The position numbers and the translations under genes are program-made. A model generated the notes under the pieces. It saw only the letters and a program-made list of their open reading frames with translations. It ran no database searches and had not been told where the DNA came from. 64,000 nucleotides of DNA from Euclidia mi (Eukaryota > Arthropoda > Insecta > Lepidoptera > Erebidae). Positions 10,572-21,935 of this stretch are shown piece by piece. The stretch is taken from positions 80,584,450-80,648,449 of the forward strand of contig OX123187.2 in the NCBI GenBank assembly GCA_944739405.2, given 5' to 3'. Each line of letters opens with the position of its first letter. The stretch's first letter is position 1.

Positions 10572-11913
10572 CATGACATGTGATAAAAGCTTTTTAGTTT
10601 GGCTTTCTACTTTTATTTAGTACCCCCATTTGACACCACTTAAACCAACAAACAGGTGTTGTATTTTTAAACTGACTTTCTTTTTTACATTTTGTACCAA
10701 GTACTAAATAAATTCTATAAAAAGAATTTATTTTATACTTTTTATATACTCAACAACAAAAGGTAAAGATAAAGATTTATTTATTGCACAACTGTGTACA
10801 TAGGCAGATATTACAAAAAAAAGGTTTCAACAGTCTACCCCTGTCGAGTATGCAATATAAATACAAAAAAAAAAGAAAAAAAAATAGTAACTTGTGAGTA
10901 CCGAAGCCAAGAAATTACAAGATTCAAAAGAAATTACAAAAATACAAATTAAAGTTACATAATGCGTTACGAATATTTCTTACCAAAAAACTCGTGCATA
11001 TTATAAAATACATTTTGAAACAACCATCTTTTTAAATGAGTTTTAAACAATGTTTCATTTAATTCTTTCATAATTACAGGTAAATGGTTATAGACACGAA
11101 TGGCAGTTACATGTGCACTTTTATAATATATGGTATTTCTGATTGTAGGTAAATTAATATTATATTTTTTGTATATGCTACGTATATTCTTCTTCAAATT
11201 AGATTTAAGATTAAAATAATTCATATTGTTTCTTATAAATAAGCATAGTTCGAATATATAAATACTGCAAAGAGTGAGATTTTTTTTCTCTTTAAATACA
11301 TTTCTGAGTATTTCCGTTGTATGCATATTGTATATAGTCCGTAAAGGTCAGCTTAAGTCTCCGCAGTGATTATTTTTATGTAAACAAAATAATTTTATTA
11401 CACGCGCGTGTCATTCAACTTCGTTCAAAGGCGTTGGTCCATTTTAATGTATTTGGTGTTTAAGTGGGTCACACAAAACGGTTTGGATTTATCATAGGGT
11501 TCAGTTATAGACTGCGGTCGTGTGATACAAATCTGTTAGAAAGGTATTCCATCTACATGGCTTAATATATTATAATGAAGAATCAGATTTGTTTATGGAG
11601 ACACTGTCTGTCGCTGGTCTCTTTTTGTCTATGAACCGTCCCTTCCTTCCTGTTTGGTCATGGCTTCATCTCTGTGTATACGTCTAAACTGTTTTGTTTT
11701 ATTGTAATTAATCTACTTTCAGTTTGCCCAGTGTTAAGTTATTGTTAAATCCAATTTTACCCAAGCTATCAATAGTTCTTAAAAACAAAAGGTTGTTAAT
11801 CTTGAAGATTAAAACACTTTTTGCTCCTGGTAAGAAATATATTTTATATAACATCTCCCCATTGTCCGCTGCTAGACACCACTGCTGTATCCTCGGCCTC
11901 TGACAATTGAAGA
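10572..11913 (+). repeat. Left LTR of the copia element
   Basis: This repeat matches 16618-17964 from CATGACATGTGATAAAAGC to GACAATTGAAGA, with about two dozen substitutions and small indels. At ~1.34 kb it is very long for a copia LTR. The excess is explained by an antisense LINE 3' end inside it (about 10755-11345). Exact termini are uncertain by a few bases. Confidence 0.85.
10755..11345 (-). pseudogene. LINE 3' end embedded in the left LTR
   Basis: A 119-codon minus frame (10967-11326) resembles the C-terminal end of non-LTR reverse transcriptases of the Jockey/CR1 type. It has TLCSIYIFELCLFIR followed by asparagine-rich sequence, Y.S..V.AIR.YNHLP and a final L...LK.WL-type helix. After its stop, the minus strand runs through a 3' UTR-like part to CAATAAATAAATCTTTATCT at about 10760-10790, a typical LINE end in moths. 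No RT catalytic motif is present, so it is 5' truncated. The second LTR carries the same fragment. Confidence 0.65.
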
Positions 11914-11927
11914 GGTTATGGGCCCAG
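11914..11927 (+). promoter_or_regulatory. Primer-binding site for an initiator tRNA-Met half
   Basis: GGTTATGGGCCCAG, right after the left LTR, is complementary to CTGGGCCCATAACC in the anticodon region of eukaryotic initiator tRNA-Met. Drosophila copia primes reverse transcription from the same internal tRNA region. The match fixes the LTR/internal boundary and the copia assignment. Confidence 0.85.
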
Positions 11928-12013
11928 AGTATTCGCAAAGCTAGTACCTAAAGAATTGTTTGTCAGCGCGAGAAACAGAAATAAAATTTATTCGATAATT
12001 CACAAATTCGACA

Positions 12014-12652
12014 ATGGAAGCGACTCGGAATGAAAATGGCGCCGCGAGCAATGACCTTATGAATGTCGGCGCAAGCGGTTCTTTTTACAACATTGAAAAG
12101 TTGCTTGGTGTTATAAATTACACAAATTGGAAGTTTATAATGCGGATGGCATTAACACTGGAAACTTTATGGGGCTGTGTGGAAGGTACGGACATGGATC
12201 CGATGCGAAATCAACGTGCACTCGCTCGTATTTGCATATGCATTCATTCATCATTGTATCAATATGTACGAGAAGCAAATACTGCAAAAGATGCCTGGAG
12301 AATGTTATCAAGCATATTCGAAGATAAAGGATTGTACAGGCGTGTCCTTTTGTCTCGTCAATTGCATCAAACTGAATTTAAGAGCTTTGCTTCAATGAGC
12401 GAGTACATTAATCAAGTAATGACGTTGGTCCAGCAATTATCAGATATTGGCAAGTCGATAGAGGATGCCGAAGTTGCGGAAATAATACTAAGCGGACTGC
12501 CAACGGAATACGATGTCCTTGTATCTAATCTGGAGACTGCGTGTATTAGCGGCAATCTGACAACTGAGCTCGTTCGCACGCGACTGTTACAGCAAGAATT
12601 TAGGAAAGTGAACAGTGATAATAATAAAACGGCTTACATTGCTAAAAGTTAA
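12014..12652 (+). CDS. copia-type Gag (capsid part)
   Basis: The 212-codon open frame starts about 87 bases after the primer-binding site, where copia gag is expected. Residues ~25-200 fit the UBN2/retrotran_gag family: N-terminal Y..W...M, then A...W..L...FE.KG, LS.QLH, M.EY...V..L...L...G, and the conserved I..GLP.EY..LVS.LE. Gag forms the cytoplasmic particle that packages element RNA. The frame stops shortly before the expected CCHC zinc knuckle; the following bases still encode CHYCKKAGHIH in a different reading state. The stop therefore probably reflects decay rather than a natural gag terminus. Copia normally makes one gag-pol polyprotein. Confidence 0.85.
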   Translation: MEATRNENGAASNDLMNVGASGSFYNIEKLLGVINYTNWKFIMRMALTLETLWGCVEGTDMDPMRNQRALARICICIHSSLYQYVREANTAKDAWRMLSSIFEDKGLYRRVLLSRQLHQTEFKSFASMSEYINQVMTLVQQLSDIGKSIEDAEVAEIILSGLPTEYDVLVSNLETACISGNLTTELVRTRLLQQEFRKVNSDNNKTAYIAKS

Positions 12653-12852
12653 AATAAAATAGCGTGTCATTATTGCAAAAAGGCAGGCCACATTCACACA
12701 GTCACAGTTCTGACAAAACGTTTGTAACCTCAGAAGTCGCTTTAATTAGCTCAACGGACTGGATTGTAGACAGTGGCTGCACATCACATATGACGAACAA
12801 TAAAATGCATTTAATGGACTTTAAGCCTAGTAAAACGAGTGTATGTAAATAG
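12653..12852 (+). pseudogene. copia zinc knuckle and protease, frame-broken
   Basis: After the Gag stop, one frame keeps half of a CCHC knuckle (C..C...GH). Another frame (12664-12852) contains TDWIVDSGCTSHMT, the DSG active site of the copia aspartic protease that cuts the polyprotein. The protease continues after the stop at 12850-12852 into the next open frame (LVPDLSTNLLSVSKL is the protease end). At least one stop and one frameshift separate these parts, so no functional protease can be made from this copy. Confidence 0.8.
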
Positions 12853-12866
12853 CAAATAATGACAAA

Positions 12867-15149
12867 TTGTCAAGCGTCGGCTCAGGTAAAATTAACATTT
12901 TTTTTAACAATAATAAAAGTGCAGTTGTCGATACTATGTTGGTACCAGATTTATCCACAAATCTATTATCTGTTAGTAAACTTGTTAAAGAAGGATTTAC
13001 TGTGGTGTTCGACAAGGGTGGTTGTCACTTGTATAGGACATGTCAAATTAATGGGAATAACTTTGGGTATGCTAGAAATATCAACGGTATCTACAAATTA
13101 GATAGTATTTTCAATAGGGCTTTGCACGTGGAGCATTCTTCACCTTCTCTAACTGAAGTGCAGGGAAGAGAGAGTGCGATGGTAGCGGCTGTACCAGCTT
13201 GTATCTGGCACAAAAGGCTTGGTCACCTGGGTTATGCTGATATGTGTGCTCTTCGGAAAGCTAATCATTTTAAGTTTCAGGACAGTGAAGATCAACTGAA
13301 AAATTGTGTGGTATGTTTTGAGGGGAAGCAGGTAACTAAACCATTTCCTTCAAGCACATCGCGTGCCACTCAACCGCTGGAACTGGTTCATTCTGATGTA
13401 GCTGGACCGATGAGCAGCTGCAGTTGGGGCGGTGCTCGATACCTTTTGATATTTACTGATGACTATAGTAGGAAAAGTTGGGGATACCTTGTTCGGAATG
13501 AATCTGAGGTAATGTCAGATTTTATTCAATTTAAGACTCTAGTAGAGAAACAATCCGGCTACCCTTTGAAGTGTCACAGGACAGATGGAGGCGGTGAGTA
13601 CTGTAATGGCAAGTTTGAGGCATTCTTGCATCATGAGGGAATTGTTCATCAGACAACAGTTCCGTACTCCGGAGTCACTGAGAGGCTTAATAGGACTCTG
13701 ATGGAGAAGGCGCGTTGCATGATACAGGAGTCTGGTCTCTGCCAGCGCTATTGGGGAGAGGCGGTAATTTCCGCAGTGTATTTGAAAAATAGGTCCCCTT
13801 CTGTTGCTGTGGCAGGATTGAAGACACGTGAAGAGGTTTGGATCCGTTCAAGGGTTGAACTAGGTCACCTGCGTGTATTCGGTTGTATTGCCTATTCATT
13901 AATACCTGAGCAGAAAAGGTCTAAACTTGATGCCAAATCTAAACGATGCATCTTTGTAGGTTACAGTGACACTACCAAAAGATATAGGCTTGTCGACCCT
14001 TTAGTGCCTCATAAGGTGTTTTTGGCAAGGAACGTAGTATTTTTAGAGACTGAATTTTTAAAGCCTGATGGAAATAAGCCAAATAGCTATAATTTTTATG
14101 AATATGACTGTAGTACTTATTCTTATAACCAGTCTTCTAATAATGTAAATGATAATTTTAATGAAAATAACATTAATAATTATAATACATTAATAAATGA
14201 GAATAGTAATAATGACAGTCTTTCTGACCAAGATTTAACTATGGTTTCAGCTCCTGAGTCGGAGTACACAACTGGTGATGAAGTGCTAAGTCCAGAGTTA
14301 CCGGACACCATTGATGGTGTAAGTGACACATCATTGCAGTCTGAGGGGTGGACACCTGCAGGGAAAGAAGCCGTGACTAGTCGTGAGGGTTCAGTGACCG
14401 CCACTAGGCGACCCGCTAGGAATACCCGTGGTAAACAGCCAGACAGGTATAAAGACTATGATATGTCATTGTTAGTTCAGGGTGATTCTGACCCCGTGAG
14501 CTATGCAGAAGCTATTTGTTCATCTGATAGTGAAGAATGGCAGGCAGCTATGCAAAAAGAGTATAATGCTCTTATTAAAAATAATGTATGGAAGCTTGTA
14601 GACCGGCCTAAGGACCAAAATATAGTTAAGTGTAAATGGGTCTACAAAACTAAACAGAACTGTATGGGTAAGGACAAATTTAGGGCGCGTTTAGTAGCGC
14701 GCGGTTTTCCACAACAGTATGGTGTAGATTATAATGACACTTTCTCACCTGTCGTCCGCCACAGTACTATGAGAATTTTATTTGCATTAGCTAATGACCT
14801 AAAAATGAACATAGATCACCTAGATGTAGAAACTGCATTTTTAAATAGTGACTTAGATGAGCATATTTTCATGGAACAACCGAAAGGTTTTGATACCGAT
14901 AATGATAAGGTATGCCTGTTGTTAAAAAGCATATATGGTTTAAAACAAGGAAGTAGAATGTGGAACTTGAAAGTGCATCAATTGTTAACCAGTAATGGCT
15001 TCACACAAAGTAAAAGTGAACCATGTGTGTATATTAAGAAACATAATAAATGTATAACTATAATTGCACTATATGTTGATCATCATTCTCCAAGCGTTAT
15101 CCCAGTTTCAACCTGGGGTCTGCTTACTAGTCTAACCGGATTTGACTGA
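12867..15149 (+). pseudogene. copia pol: protease end, integrase, RT N-terminal part
   Basis: Open for 760 codons. In order it contains the protease C terminus and the GAG-pre-integrase zinc finger (WHKRLGHLG, C..C). The integrase core follows, with HSDVAGP, FTDDYSR, RTDGGGEY and ERLNRTLMEKARCM. Then comes the integrase C-terminal region, a low-complexity Asn-rich linker (~residues 395-440) and RT from WKLV through KARLVARG, LDVETAFLN and IYGLKQ to IALYVD. Just before ERLNRT the usual PxQNG stretch is reduced to PYSG, which suggests a short in-frame deletion near the catalytic Glu. The last ~20 codons are not pol; they come from the SINE that splits the RT at its YVDD motif. Confidence 0.9.
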
Positions 15150-15451
15150 ATATTAGCTTTTCCACAGAGTGACTGCCTGTCTAACCTCCGCAACCCAAAG
15201 GGATAGCCATATTCAATGGTTTAGACTAGTGTCCGTTTATTTAGAAGGTACTGACGCTCTATAACGACTGTCAAAGATCTTCATGAAAACCGGGACCGAC
15301 GGCTTAACGTGCTCTCCGAGGCACGGGGCAAGCGATAATTTATAATTCAATACGCACATAACTCCGAAAAGTCATTGGTGCGTGCCGTGGATTAGAACCC
15401 GATACCCTCTGCATGGCAGTCTGTTGGTATCTCCACTAGGCTATCGCTGCC
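15081..15451 (-). mobile_element. tRNA-derived SINE inserted in copia RT
   Basis: On the minus strand it starts with a perfect pol III A box (TAGCCTAGTGG, 15433-15443) and a B box (GGGTTCTAATCC, 15389-15400). A GGGACCGACGGC / GTGCTCTCCGAGGCACGG-type core follows. A target-site duplication of at least 16 bases, TAATTGCACTATATGT, lies at 15061-15076 and 15452-15467. A second copy of the same family is at 55188-55523. The insertion duplicates the codons for IALYVD and separates the YVD half from the second catalytic Asp. Confidence 0.9.
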
Positions 15452-16419
15452 TAATTGCACTATATGTAGATGACTTTTATATATTCAGTAACAGTGACAC
15501 AACTAAAAATGAACTTTGTAACTTGCTTGAGCGTGAATTTAATGTTAAAAACTTAGGGACATTAAAAACATGTCTAGGTATGAATGTAACATATGATAAG
15601 GACAATGGCATACTTACTTTGGATCAATCTGACTATATAAAAAGATTATTATTAAGGTTTGGAATGCAAGATTGTAAAGCAGTATCTACTCCCATGGTAT
15701 TAGGGAATAAATTATGTAAACCTCAAGGTAAATGTCTAGATGAAAATGTACATAGGTATAGAGAGTTACTGGGTTGCTTGATGTATCTATGTGTGTGTAC
15801 AAGGCCTGATATGAGTTTTGCTTGTAGTCAACTAAATCAGTTTACTCATGGCTTTGATGAGTCTCATTGGCTTGCAGCTAAACGAAGATTGCGATATTTA
15901 GCAGGTACGATGAATTATAGACTATGTTTTTATAGGAACTGTAATATAACCTTAACTGCTTATGCAGATGCTGATTGGGCCAACGATATAGTTGATAGAA
16001 AGTCTTATACTGGCTATATGATTAAGTTAGGCATAAATACCATTAATTGGGAGTCTCGTAAACAAAAATGTACAGCACTATCCAGCACTGAAAGTGAGTA
16101 CATAGGTATCACAGACGCACTAAAAGACTTATGTTTTTTTAAAAGTTTTTTGTCTGAGGTTTTTGATAAGAAATTAGAAATTGTCTTGTATAATGATAAC
16201 CAAAGTGCTCACAAATTATTGGAAGCTAAATAATACTGCCACAAAAGAACCAAAAATATAGATTTAAGATATCATTTTGTGAAGGATTTGATTCAGAATG
16301 GCTTTGCCAAAGTATAGTACTTATCGAGTGATCAAATGATAGCAGATGTGCTCACCAAACCGTTAAGCTCTGTAAAACATGTGACATGTATCACACAAAT
16401 GAATGTAAAATGTGACTAA
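15452..16419 (+). pseudogene. copia pol: RT C-terminal part and RNase H
   Basis: This continues the RT beyond the SINE: IALYVDD followed by FNVKNLGTLKTCLGM and DQSDYIKRLL, then the RT/RNase H connection and RNase H with YADADWA, DRKSYTGY, LSSTESEYI and a NDNQSA motif. The frame meets TAA at 16231-16233, but the family sequence goes on as HKRTKNIDLRYHFV and IADVLTKPL, with a second stop (TAG) at 16315-16317, to a final TAA at 16417-16419. Two nonsense mutations plus the SINE make it non-functional. The ATG-initiated frame from 15382 begins inside the SINE and is not a real start. Confidence 0.9.
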
Positions 16420-16617
16420 AGAGACTAAGCAGATATAAATGTATTATATAATTTTTTAAATAAATGTAAATTAAAATAAATGTAATAATTGATTTATTTT
16501 AATGGTGACCTGACAATGCATGTAATTATCTGTGTTAAAGATTGTTTGTATAATGTTGTTTCTTTGTTTTTGGCAAACTTATTATTATTGTGTATTGTAA
16601 GTTTTTGTTGGTATGAC
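16420..16617 (+). other. copia 3' untranslated region
   Basis: AT-rich sequence between the pol terminus and the right LTR. A polypurine tract would be expected just before 16618 but is not evident (the bases are GGTATGAC), so plus-strand priming of this copy is unclear. Confidence 0.5.
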
Positions 16618-17964
16618 CATGACATGTGATAAAAGCTTTTGAGTTTAGTTTGGCTTTCTACGTTTATTTAGTACCCCCATTTGACACCACTTAAACCAAC
16701 AAACAGGTGTTGTATTTTTAAACTGACTTTCTTTTTTACATTTTGTACCAAGTACTAAATAAATTCTATAAAGAGAATTTATTTTATACTTTTTATATCC
16801 TCAACAACAAAAGGTAAAGATAAAGATTTATTTATTGCACAACTGTGTACATAGGCAGATATTACAAAAAAAGGGTTTCAACAGTCTACCCCTGTCGAGT
16901 ATGCAATATAAATACAAAAAAAGAAGAAAAAAAAATAGTAACTTGTGAGTACCGAAGCCAAGAAATTACAAGATTCAAAAGAAATTACAAAAATACAAAT
17001 TAAAGTTACATAATGCGTTACGAATATTTCTTACCAAAAAACTCGTGCATATTATAAAATACATTTTGAAACAACTATTTTTTTAAATGAGTTTTAAACA
17101 ATGTGTCATTTAATTCTTTAATAATTACAGGTAAATGGTTATAGACACGAATGGCAGTTACATGTGCACTTTTATAATATATGGTATTTCTGATTGTAGG
17201 TAAATTAATATTATATTTTTTGTATATGCTACGTATATTCTTCTTCAAATTAGATTTAAGATTAAAATAATTCATATTGTTTCTTATAAATAAGCATAGT
17301 TCGAATATATAAATACTGCAAAGAGTGAGATTTTTTTTCTCTTTAAATACATTTCTGAGTATTTCCGTTGTATGCATATTGTATATAGTCCGTAAAGGTC
17401 AGCTTAAGTCTCCGCAGTGATTACTTTTATGTAAACAAAGTAATTTTATTACACGCGCGTGTCATTCAACTTCGTTCAAAGGCGTTGGTCCATTTTAATG
17501 TATTTGGTGTTTAAGTGGGTCACACAAAACGGTCTGGATTTATCATAGGGTTCAGTTATAGACTGCGGTCGTGTGATACAAATCTGTTAGAAAGGTATTC
17601 CATCTACATGGCTTAATATATTATAATGAAGAATCAGATTTGTTTATGGAGACACTGTCTGTCGCTGGTGTCTTTTTATCTATGAACCGTCCCTTCCTTC
17701 CTGTTTGGTCATGGCTTCATCTCTGTGTATACGTCTAAACTGTTTTGTTTTATTGTAATTAATCTACGTTCAGTTTGCTCAGTGTTAAGTTATTGTTAAA
17801 TCTAATCTTACCCAAGCTATCAATAGTTCTTAAAAACAAAAGGTTGTTAATCTTGAAGATTAAAACACTTTTTGCTCCTGGTGAGAAATATATTTTATTT
17901 AACATCTCCTCATTGTCCGCTGCTAGACACCACTGCTGTATCCTCGGCCTCTGACAATTGAAGA
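16618..17964 (+). repeat. Right LTR of the copia element
   Basis: Same sequence as the left LTR apart from scattered substitutions. It includes the antisense LINE end (about 16801-17396) with a 100-codon minus frame at 17075-17377 that differs from the left one at a few residues and at its end. After GACAATTGAAGA the sequence diverges from the primer-binding-site side of the left LTR, which defines the outer boundary. Confidence 0.85.
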
Positions 17965-18071
17965 AAATCTAGGTTTATTTTTATTTAATTTTTAGGTATG
18001 AAAGTTTGTGACTTGTGTGGCTAGATTACATATTTTCATAATATTTTTAGGACAAGAAATAAATTATTTAT

Positions 18072-18325
18072 CTTTAGTAACATCATCATCAGCCTTTAAC
18101 CGTTCACTGCTGGACTAGGCCTCTCCTTTGAAAGGAGGAATTGGCCTACTATACCACGCTGGCCAAACGGGTTGGTACAGGGTTTGTATCAAGTTTTCCT
18201 TCTCTTACAGTGCTGTTCTCTGCATAATATGCTCCCTCTGTCGGCTCTTACGACACCCTTGGGATGATATGGGGTGGTGACATTCCGTATTTTTAATCCG
18301 TCACCACACGGAACACTTACCTAAG
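18072..18325. repeat. Interspersed repeat with (ATC)n end
   Basis: It begins with an ATCATCATC run, then CACTGCTGGACTAGGCCTC and a GTCGGCTCTTACGACACCC block. This order is typical of dispersed lepidopteran retroposon ends. A more degenerate relative lies at about 24160-24395. No coding part. Confidence 0.6.
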
Positions 18326-19184
18326 TAACAATACCCACAAATTAAAAGTCAGATACTTTCAACAAAATTTTACATGGCGATCGATTGATATCTCCTATAT
18401 GAACACTCCTTTATCTTTAACTTATAAGTTCTAATACCTACGTTTCTCATGCGTATTATGTGAACTGAATATTTCTGGTTTTATTATATTAAAATGTCAC
18501 ATGGAGAACAAAGTATTATATTGTTTATTTTTTCGTTTGTATATTCTTTATAAAACTTTTTCAATGTCGCTGACATAACCCAAATACGTTTTATGACATC
18601 TAATAAAACAGGATCAGACATGTCTGTACACAAATTGAACTATTTATTTTATCAGAAATGCCGAAATTAATGTCCCAGTGTGGAGATCAGCTGTAGGTAG
18701 AGCAAATTAATGGCATCACCATATATATGAGTATTTCGTGACATATTGATTCTATACATCTCCTTTCTCATTTTTCTACCATATCTACTTACTCTTCTAG
18801 GTCTAGGACCAATTTTGGTAAAACTATTTTGTTACCGATTACTCTTAGGTATTCCCGAAGCCTTTTATTTTGTAAAGGTCTCCTACTCCATATTTTATTT
18901 GCATATTCCATGAGAGAATGAAAGTGACCTTATTGGCTTGCATCCAGGATTGCGACGCTTGTCTGGTTAGCAATAATAGATGGAAAACTTCTTAGTATAG
19001 GACGCAGTCCAGAAGCACAGTTCTTTAGCACTATTGCGGGAATGTCATCTGGACTAATAGTCATCTTCACGTCGATATCTTGCTGCGTTTCCAAAATGTC
19101 GATTCAGCAAATACTTACCCGTCAACAGTAAGATAGAGCTCATAGCGATACTTAGCTTGCCATTCGTAATAGATGGGCAATGTT
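18326..19184. other. Non-coding stretch, nothing recognised
   Basis: AT-rich sequence with no convincing open frame, RNA gene or repeat structure. Confidence 0.35.
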
Positions 19185-19345
19185 AAGCAACGCTTACGCA
19201 GGATACGAGTCGAGCAGTCCGAGTGAGGCATTTACATCTGAGCGTTACCATGCTTCGGAGGGAACGTAAAGCTGTCGGTCCCAGTTCTTGTGTCAGGAAA
19301 CCTTGACACCAGATTTCGCCACACACTGGCATGAGCAAAAAAAGA
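19185..19345 (+). repeat. Fragment sharing the core of the copia-inserted SINE family
   Basis: Contains CCATGCTTCGGAGGGAACGT followed by AAAGCTGTCGGTCCCAGT. This is a diverged plus-strand version of the core found reversed at about 15290-15335. The pol III boxes are not present, so it is a partial copy or a LINE end with the same 3' sequence. Confidence 0.5.
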
Positions 19346-19364
19346 ACCGTGAAATAAATCAGTA

Positions 19365-19400
19365 CAGTTTATAGACAGACAGCTCAGTTTATAGACAGAC
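19365..19400. repeat. 20-bp tandem duplication
   Basis: CAGTTTATAGACAGAC is repeated twice with a 20-base period. A minor local duplication. Confidence 0.8.
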
Positions 19401-21100
19401 TATTTCGTTATACAAGCTGATTGCATCGGTGATATTTCACTTACAGGACGTGAATTTAATACTTCACCATCGAAGCTATCTAGATCACAAGATTAATCAA
19501 TTCCCACAGAGATTAACAAGAAATTGCATTTCACAGTATTATCGAAACTATCGTGGTCCCAAAGTGGCGCAACAATATTATATAATTATCAACGTTGGAC
19601 AGTCACGATTGGCAGCAGGTGGAATTGCTTTAATTTTACAACGGAAGGCTATTCGCTAAATAACTTAACGGTTTCCGGTCACGTATTAAACATCGTCCGC
19701 AATTCTGCAGAGGTTTTGAAGCTTCGGACATGCCGTAATCGTATTGTATTTAGGAATTTTAGTGGACTTTGATGGGATTGCCGCAGATCTATGTACCTGG
19801 ATGAGTTATATTTTTTGTAAGAGTGCAGAAAGAAGACAAAGTTGTAGTGTCAGTCAGACCAAAATCTTATCAACTGTCTAATAGCTCAGCAACCTTTTCT
19901 ACATCACAATGCCAGTAGCCAAACACACCTTGTTAGCTGTTGTTAGCAAAACTTTTAGTAAAACGAAAAATAATTATTAAACCTGGTGCTAATTAGTTTA
20001 AACTAATTACAAATAGATATCATTGTTTATAAATATTTAGAGCGATAAACTTTAAAATTAAATCCTAAAAATAGAAACGATTTCTATTTTCTAAATCTCG
20101 ATTAACTTGCCTCGGTTTGATCTTGAAATAAAAATACGGACCGTTAACCAACAATTTGCAATCATGGGAATAATAATTTGCTTTGAAACAATACTTCTGA
20201 AGTGCGAACAATCTCAAACCACATTAATTTAAGGCGCTTCAGGCCAATTACAGAAGTTGAAAATACAAACCATAACAGCATGAGGCAATCATAGTCCTGT
20301 TCACGCCATTACAGAACGTAAGTGTGAAACTACAAATGTCTAATGATTTCTGATCACGTAAAGAAACAACACGGAATGCTACGATATTGTAAGGCTCAAA
20401 TACTAGGGTTAAAATCATATTGTATTTTAATTAAAATGTCTATCGGGTATATCCCACGTACTTTAGTTTTTAGGACACCATTTTAGCAATTTTGTAGCCA
20501 TCATATTGGATCGTCGGATGTTTGGGAAGACTTTATACAAGAATTTTTACGCCATATTTTGATTTATTTCTATGTATTATATTGCTTTCTTTGACATGCA
20601 ATGATGCATGAATACTCACATATTATATTTCAAATATATTATCCTTAACTAATAAAACAATCCGTTAAATAACAATACGTTTTGATTAATGACTTTAATA
20701 TTCGGGTATCATAAATCGCATTGATACTTAGACACGTAATTTCCAAAAATTAATAACACTCGTCTGGGGTCAAAGTACAAATAAATTAAATTCCGTCTAA
20801 TATTTCGAAAAATCCATCCAATAAATTTGAAAAGAATAACCACGAGATCTCGTTTTGAAATCGTTTTCCCCAGATCAAACATTTGTGTTAACACCCGAAC
20901 ATAATGTGAAAAATATTTCTAAAACTCGATATTTGAAATGATTGGCCATGGATAAAGAAGGCTACACGTTTGACTGTGGTACGGATTATTGAAAGTAAAA
21001 GAAATTATTGAAGTATTCGTATTCTGAAAACAAAACTTGTCGAAATAGTGAGTGGCTAACTAATAACATGCAATCAAGTCAACAAGACTAAAATAAAAAT
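19401..21100. other. Long non-coding stretch, nothing recognised
   Basis: Open frames at 19429-19659 and 19524-19772 have no recognisable features. The rest is AT-rich. No repeats with defined ends were seen. Confidence 0.35.
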
Positions 21101-21109
21101 AACTACGTT

Positions 21110-21230
21110 AAAAACAACCGACTTCAAAAATGGAAAAGTGAAAAATAATAAAGATTTAAAATTAATTAAATACTACCTATTATTAATATGTGCTACTTAC
21201 TAATAGGTTTGAAGTCGGTGCCAAATCATA
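21110..21230. repeat. Inverted pair of ACCGACTTCAAA-type repeat ends
   Basis: AACCGACTTCAAAAATGG near 21118 faces GGTTTGAAGTCGGTGCC near 21209, about 90 bases apart in opposite orientation. The same word occurs at 23.2, 25.45 and 0.55 kb, so it belongs to a dispersed family. The element type is not known to me. Confidence 0.5.
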
Positions 21231-21419
21231 TTTCAAAAGCCTTTAAATTAAAGAAGGCATTTCATAATTCACATGAATTCACATTCTGTTCAATAGATTT
21301 TCGTATTAATTTTTTTCATTACTATTTAGTGAACCTATTGTTGTATTGTCAACTAGTTATAGGTAGACCTACAAAAGGTGCTCCGCGCCTTAAAATATAG
21401 ATATCAAAAAACGGGAACG

Positions 21420-21690
21420 AATAAAAGTAGTCGTCTCTGTAAAAATGCTCTTCGGGACACAGTTTTACGTTCTTGTGAGACTATTAAAGATCCTGAAAAA
21501 CGTATGTTGGCCAGGAAAGCATATCTGAAATCACGTTAACGTCAAGAAACTCTTAAACAGTATAATTCTATACTCGGTAAGATCCAAGAGCGTCTAGCGA
21601 ATGAGTCTTTTGAGCAGAGAGCTAATAGACTTGGTCTCATTAATAATCGACAAATCATGGCGTTACCGCATGGTATAAGTCTTTGAAGTC
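21420..21690 (+). pseudogene. Degenerate coding remnant, charged repeat protein
   Basis: A conceptual frame with a stop inside gives KDPEKRMLARKAYLKSR, a stop, then RQETLKQYNSILGKIQERL and ANESFEQRANRLGL. The spacing of RL..E..EQR..RL resembles the charged N-terminal repeats of some Helitron proteins, but the similarity is low-complexity and I do not assign a family. Confidence 0.3.
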
Positions 21691-21935
21691 ACCATTATCA
21701 TCATTGTGCAATTCAAATAGATTTTTGCAATTACTGAGTTCGTATGGCCACCTTCTGACTCCTTCATCGGACGAGAACGAGCCCAAACTCTATAAAATTT
21801 TGTCAATTAATTACTGAGTTCCTATATTATTCCTATGGCCACCTTTCGATTACATCATCAGAGCAGCTCTATGTCATAATAACTTTTCATTGTCATCCAA
21901 TTTAAATATGTAGGTATACAAAACCTATATTTTTT

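Larger units (their letters stand above)
10572..17964 (+). mobile_element. Ty1/copia LTR retrotransposon, decayed
   Basis: Two direct repeats of about 1.34 kb bound an internal region with the copia order gag, protease, integrase, RT, RNase H. The primer-binding site directly after the left repeat is complementary to the internal anticodon region of initiator tRNA-Met, as in Drosophila copia. Damage includes stops around the zinc knuckle and protease, a SINE insertion in RT and two stops in RNase H. No clear polypurine tract or flanking TSD was found, and the LTR ends do not show a clean TG..CA pair. By-eye comparison gives roughly 98% identity between the two repeats, which suggests moderate age. 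Confidence 0.9.

Noticed and set aside
10967..11326. Independent host gene encoded twice (119 and 100 codons, minus strand)
   Set aside because: Both lie at the same position in the two copia LTRs and resemble the C terminus of LINE RT, so they are repeat-borne.
19429..19772. Two overlapping ~80-codon ORFs
   Set aside because: No domain, composition or splice evidence; treated as chance frames.
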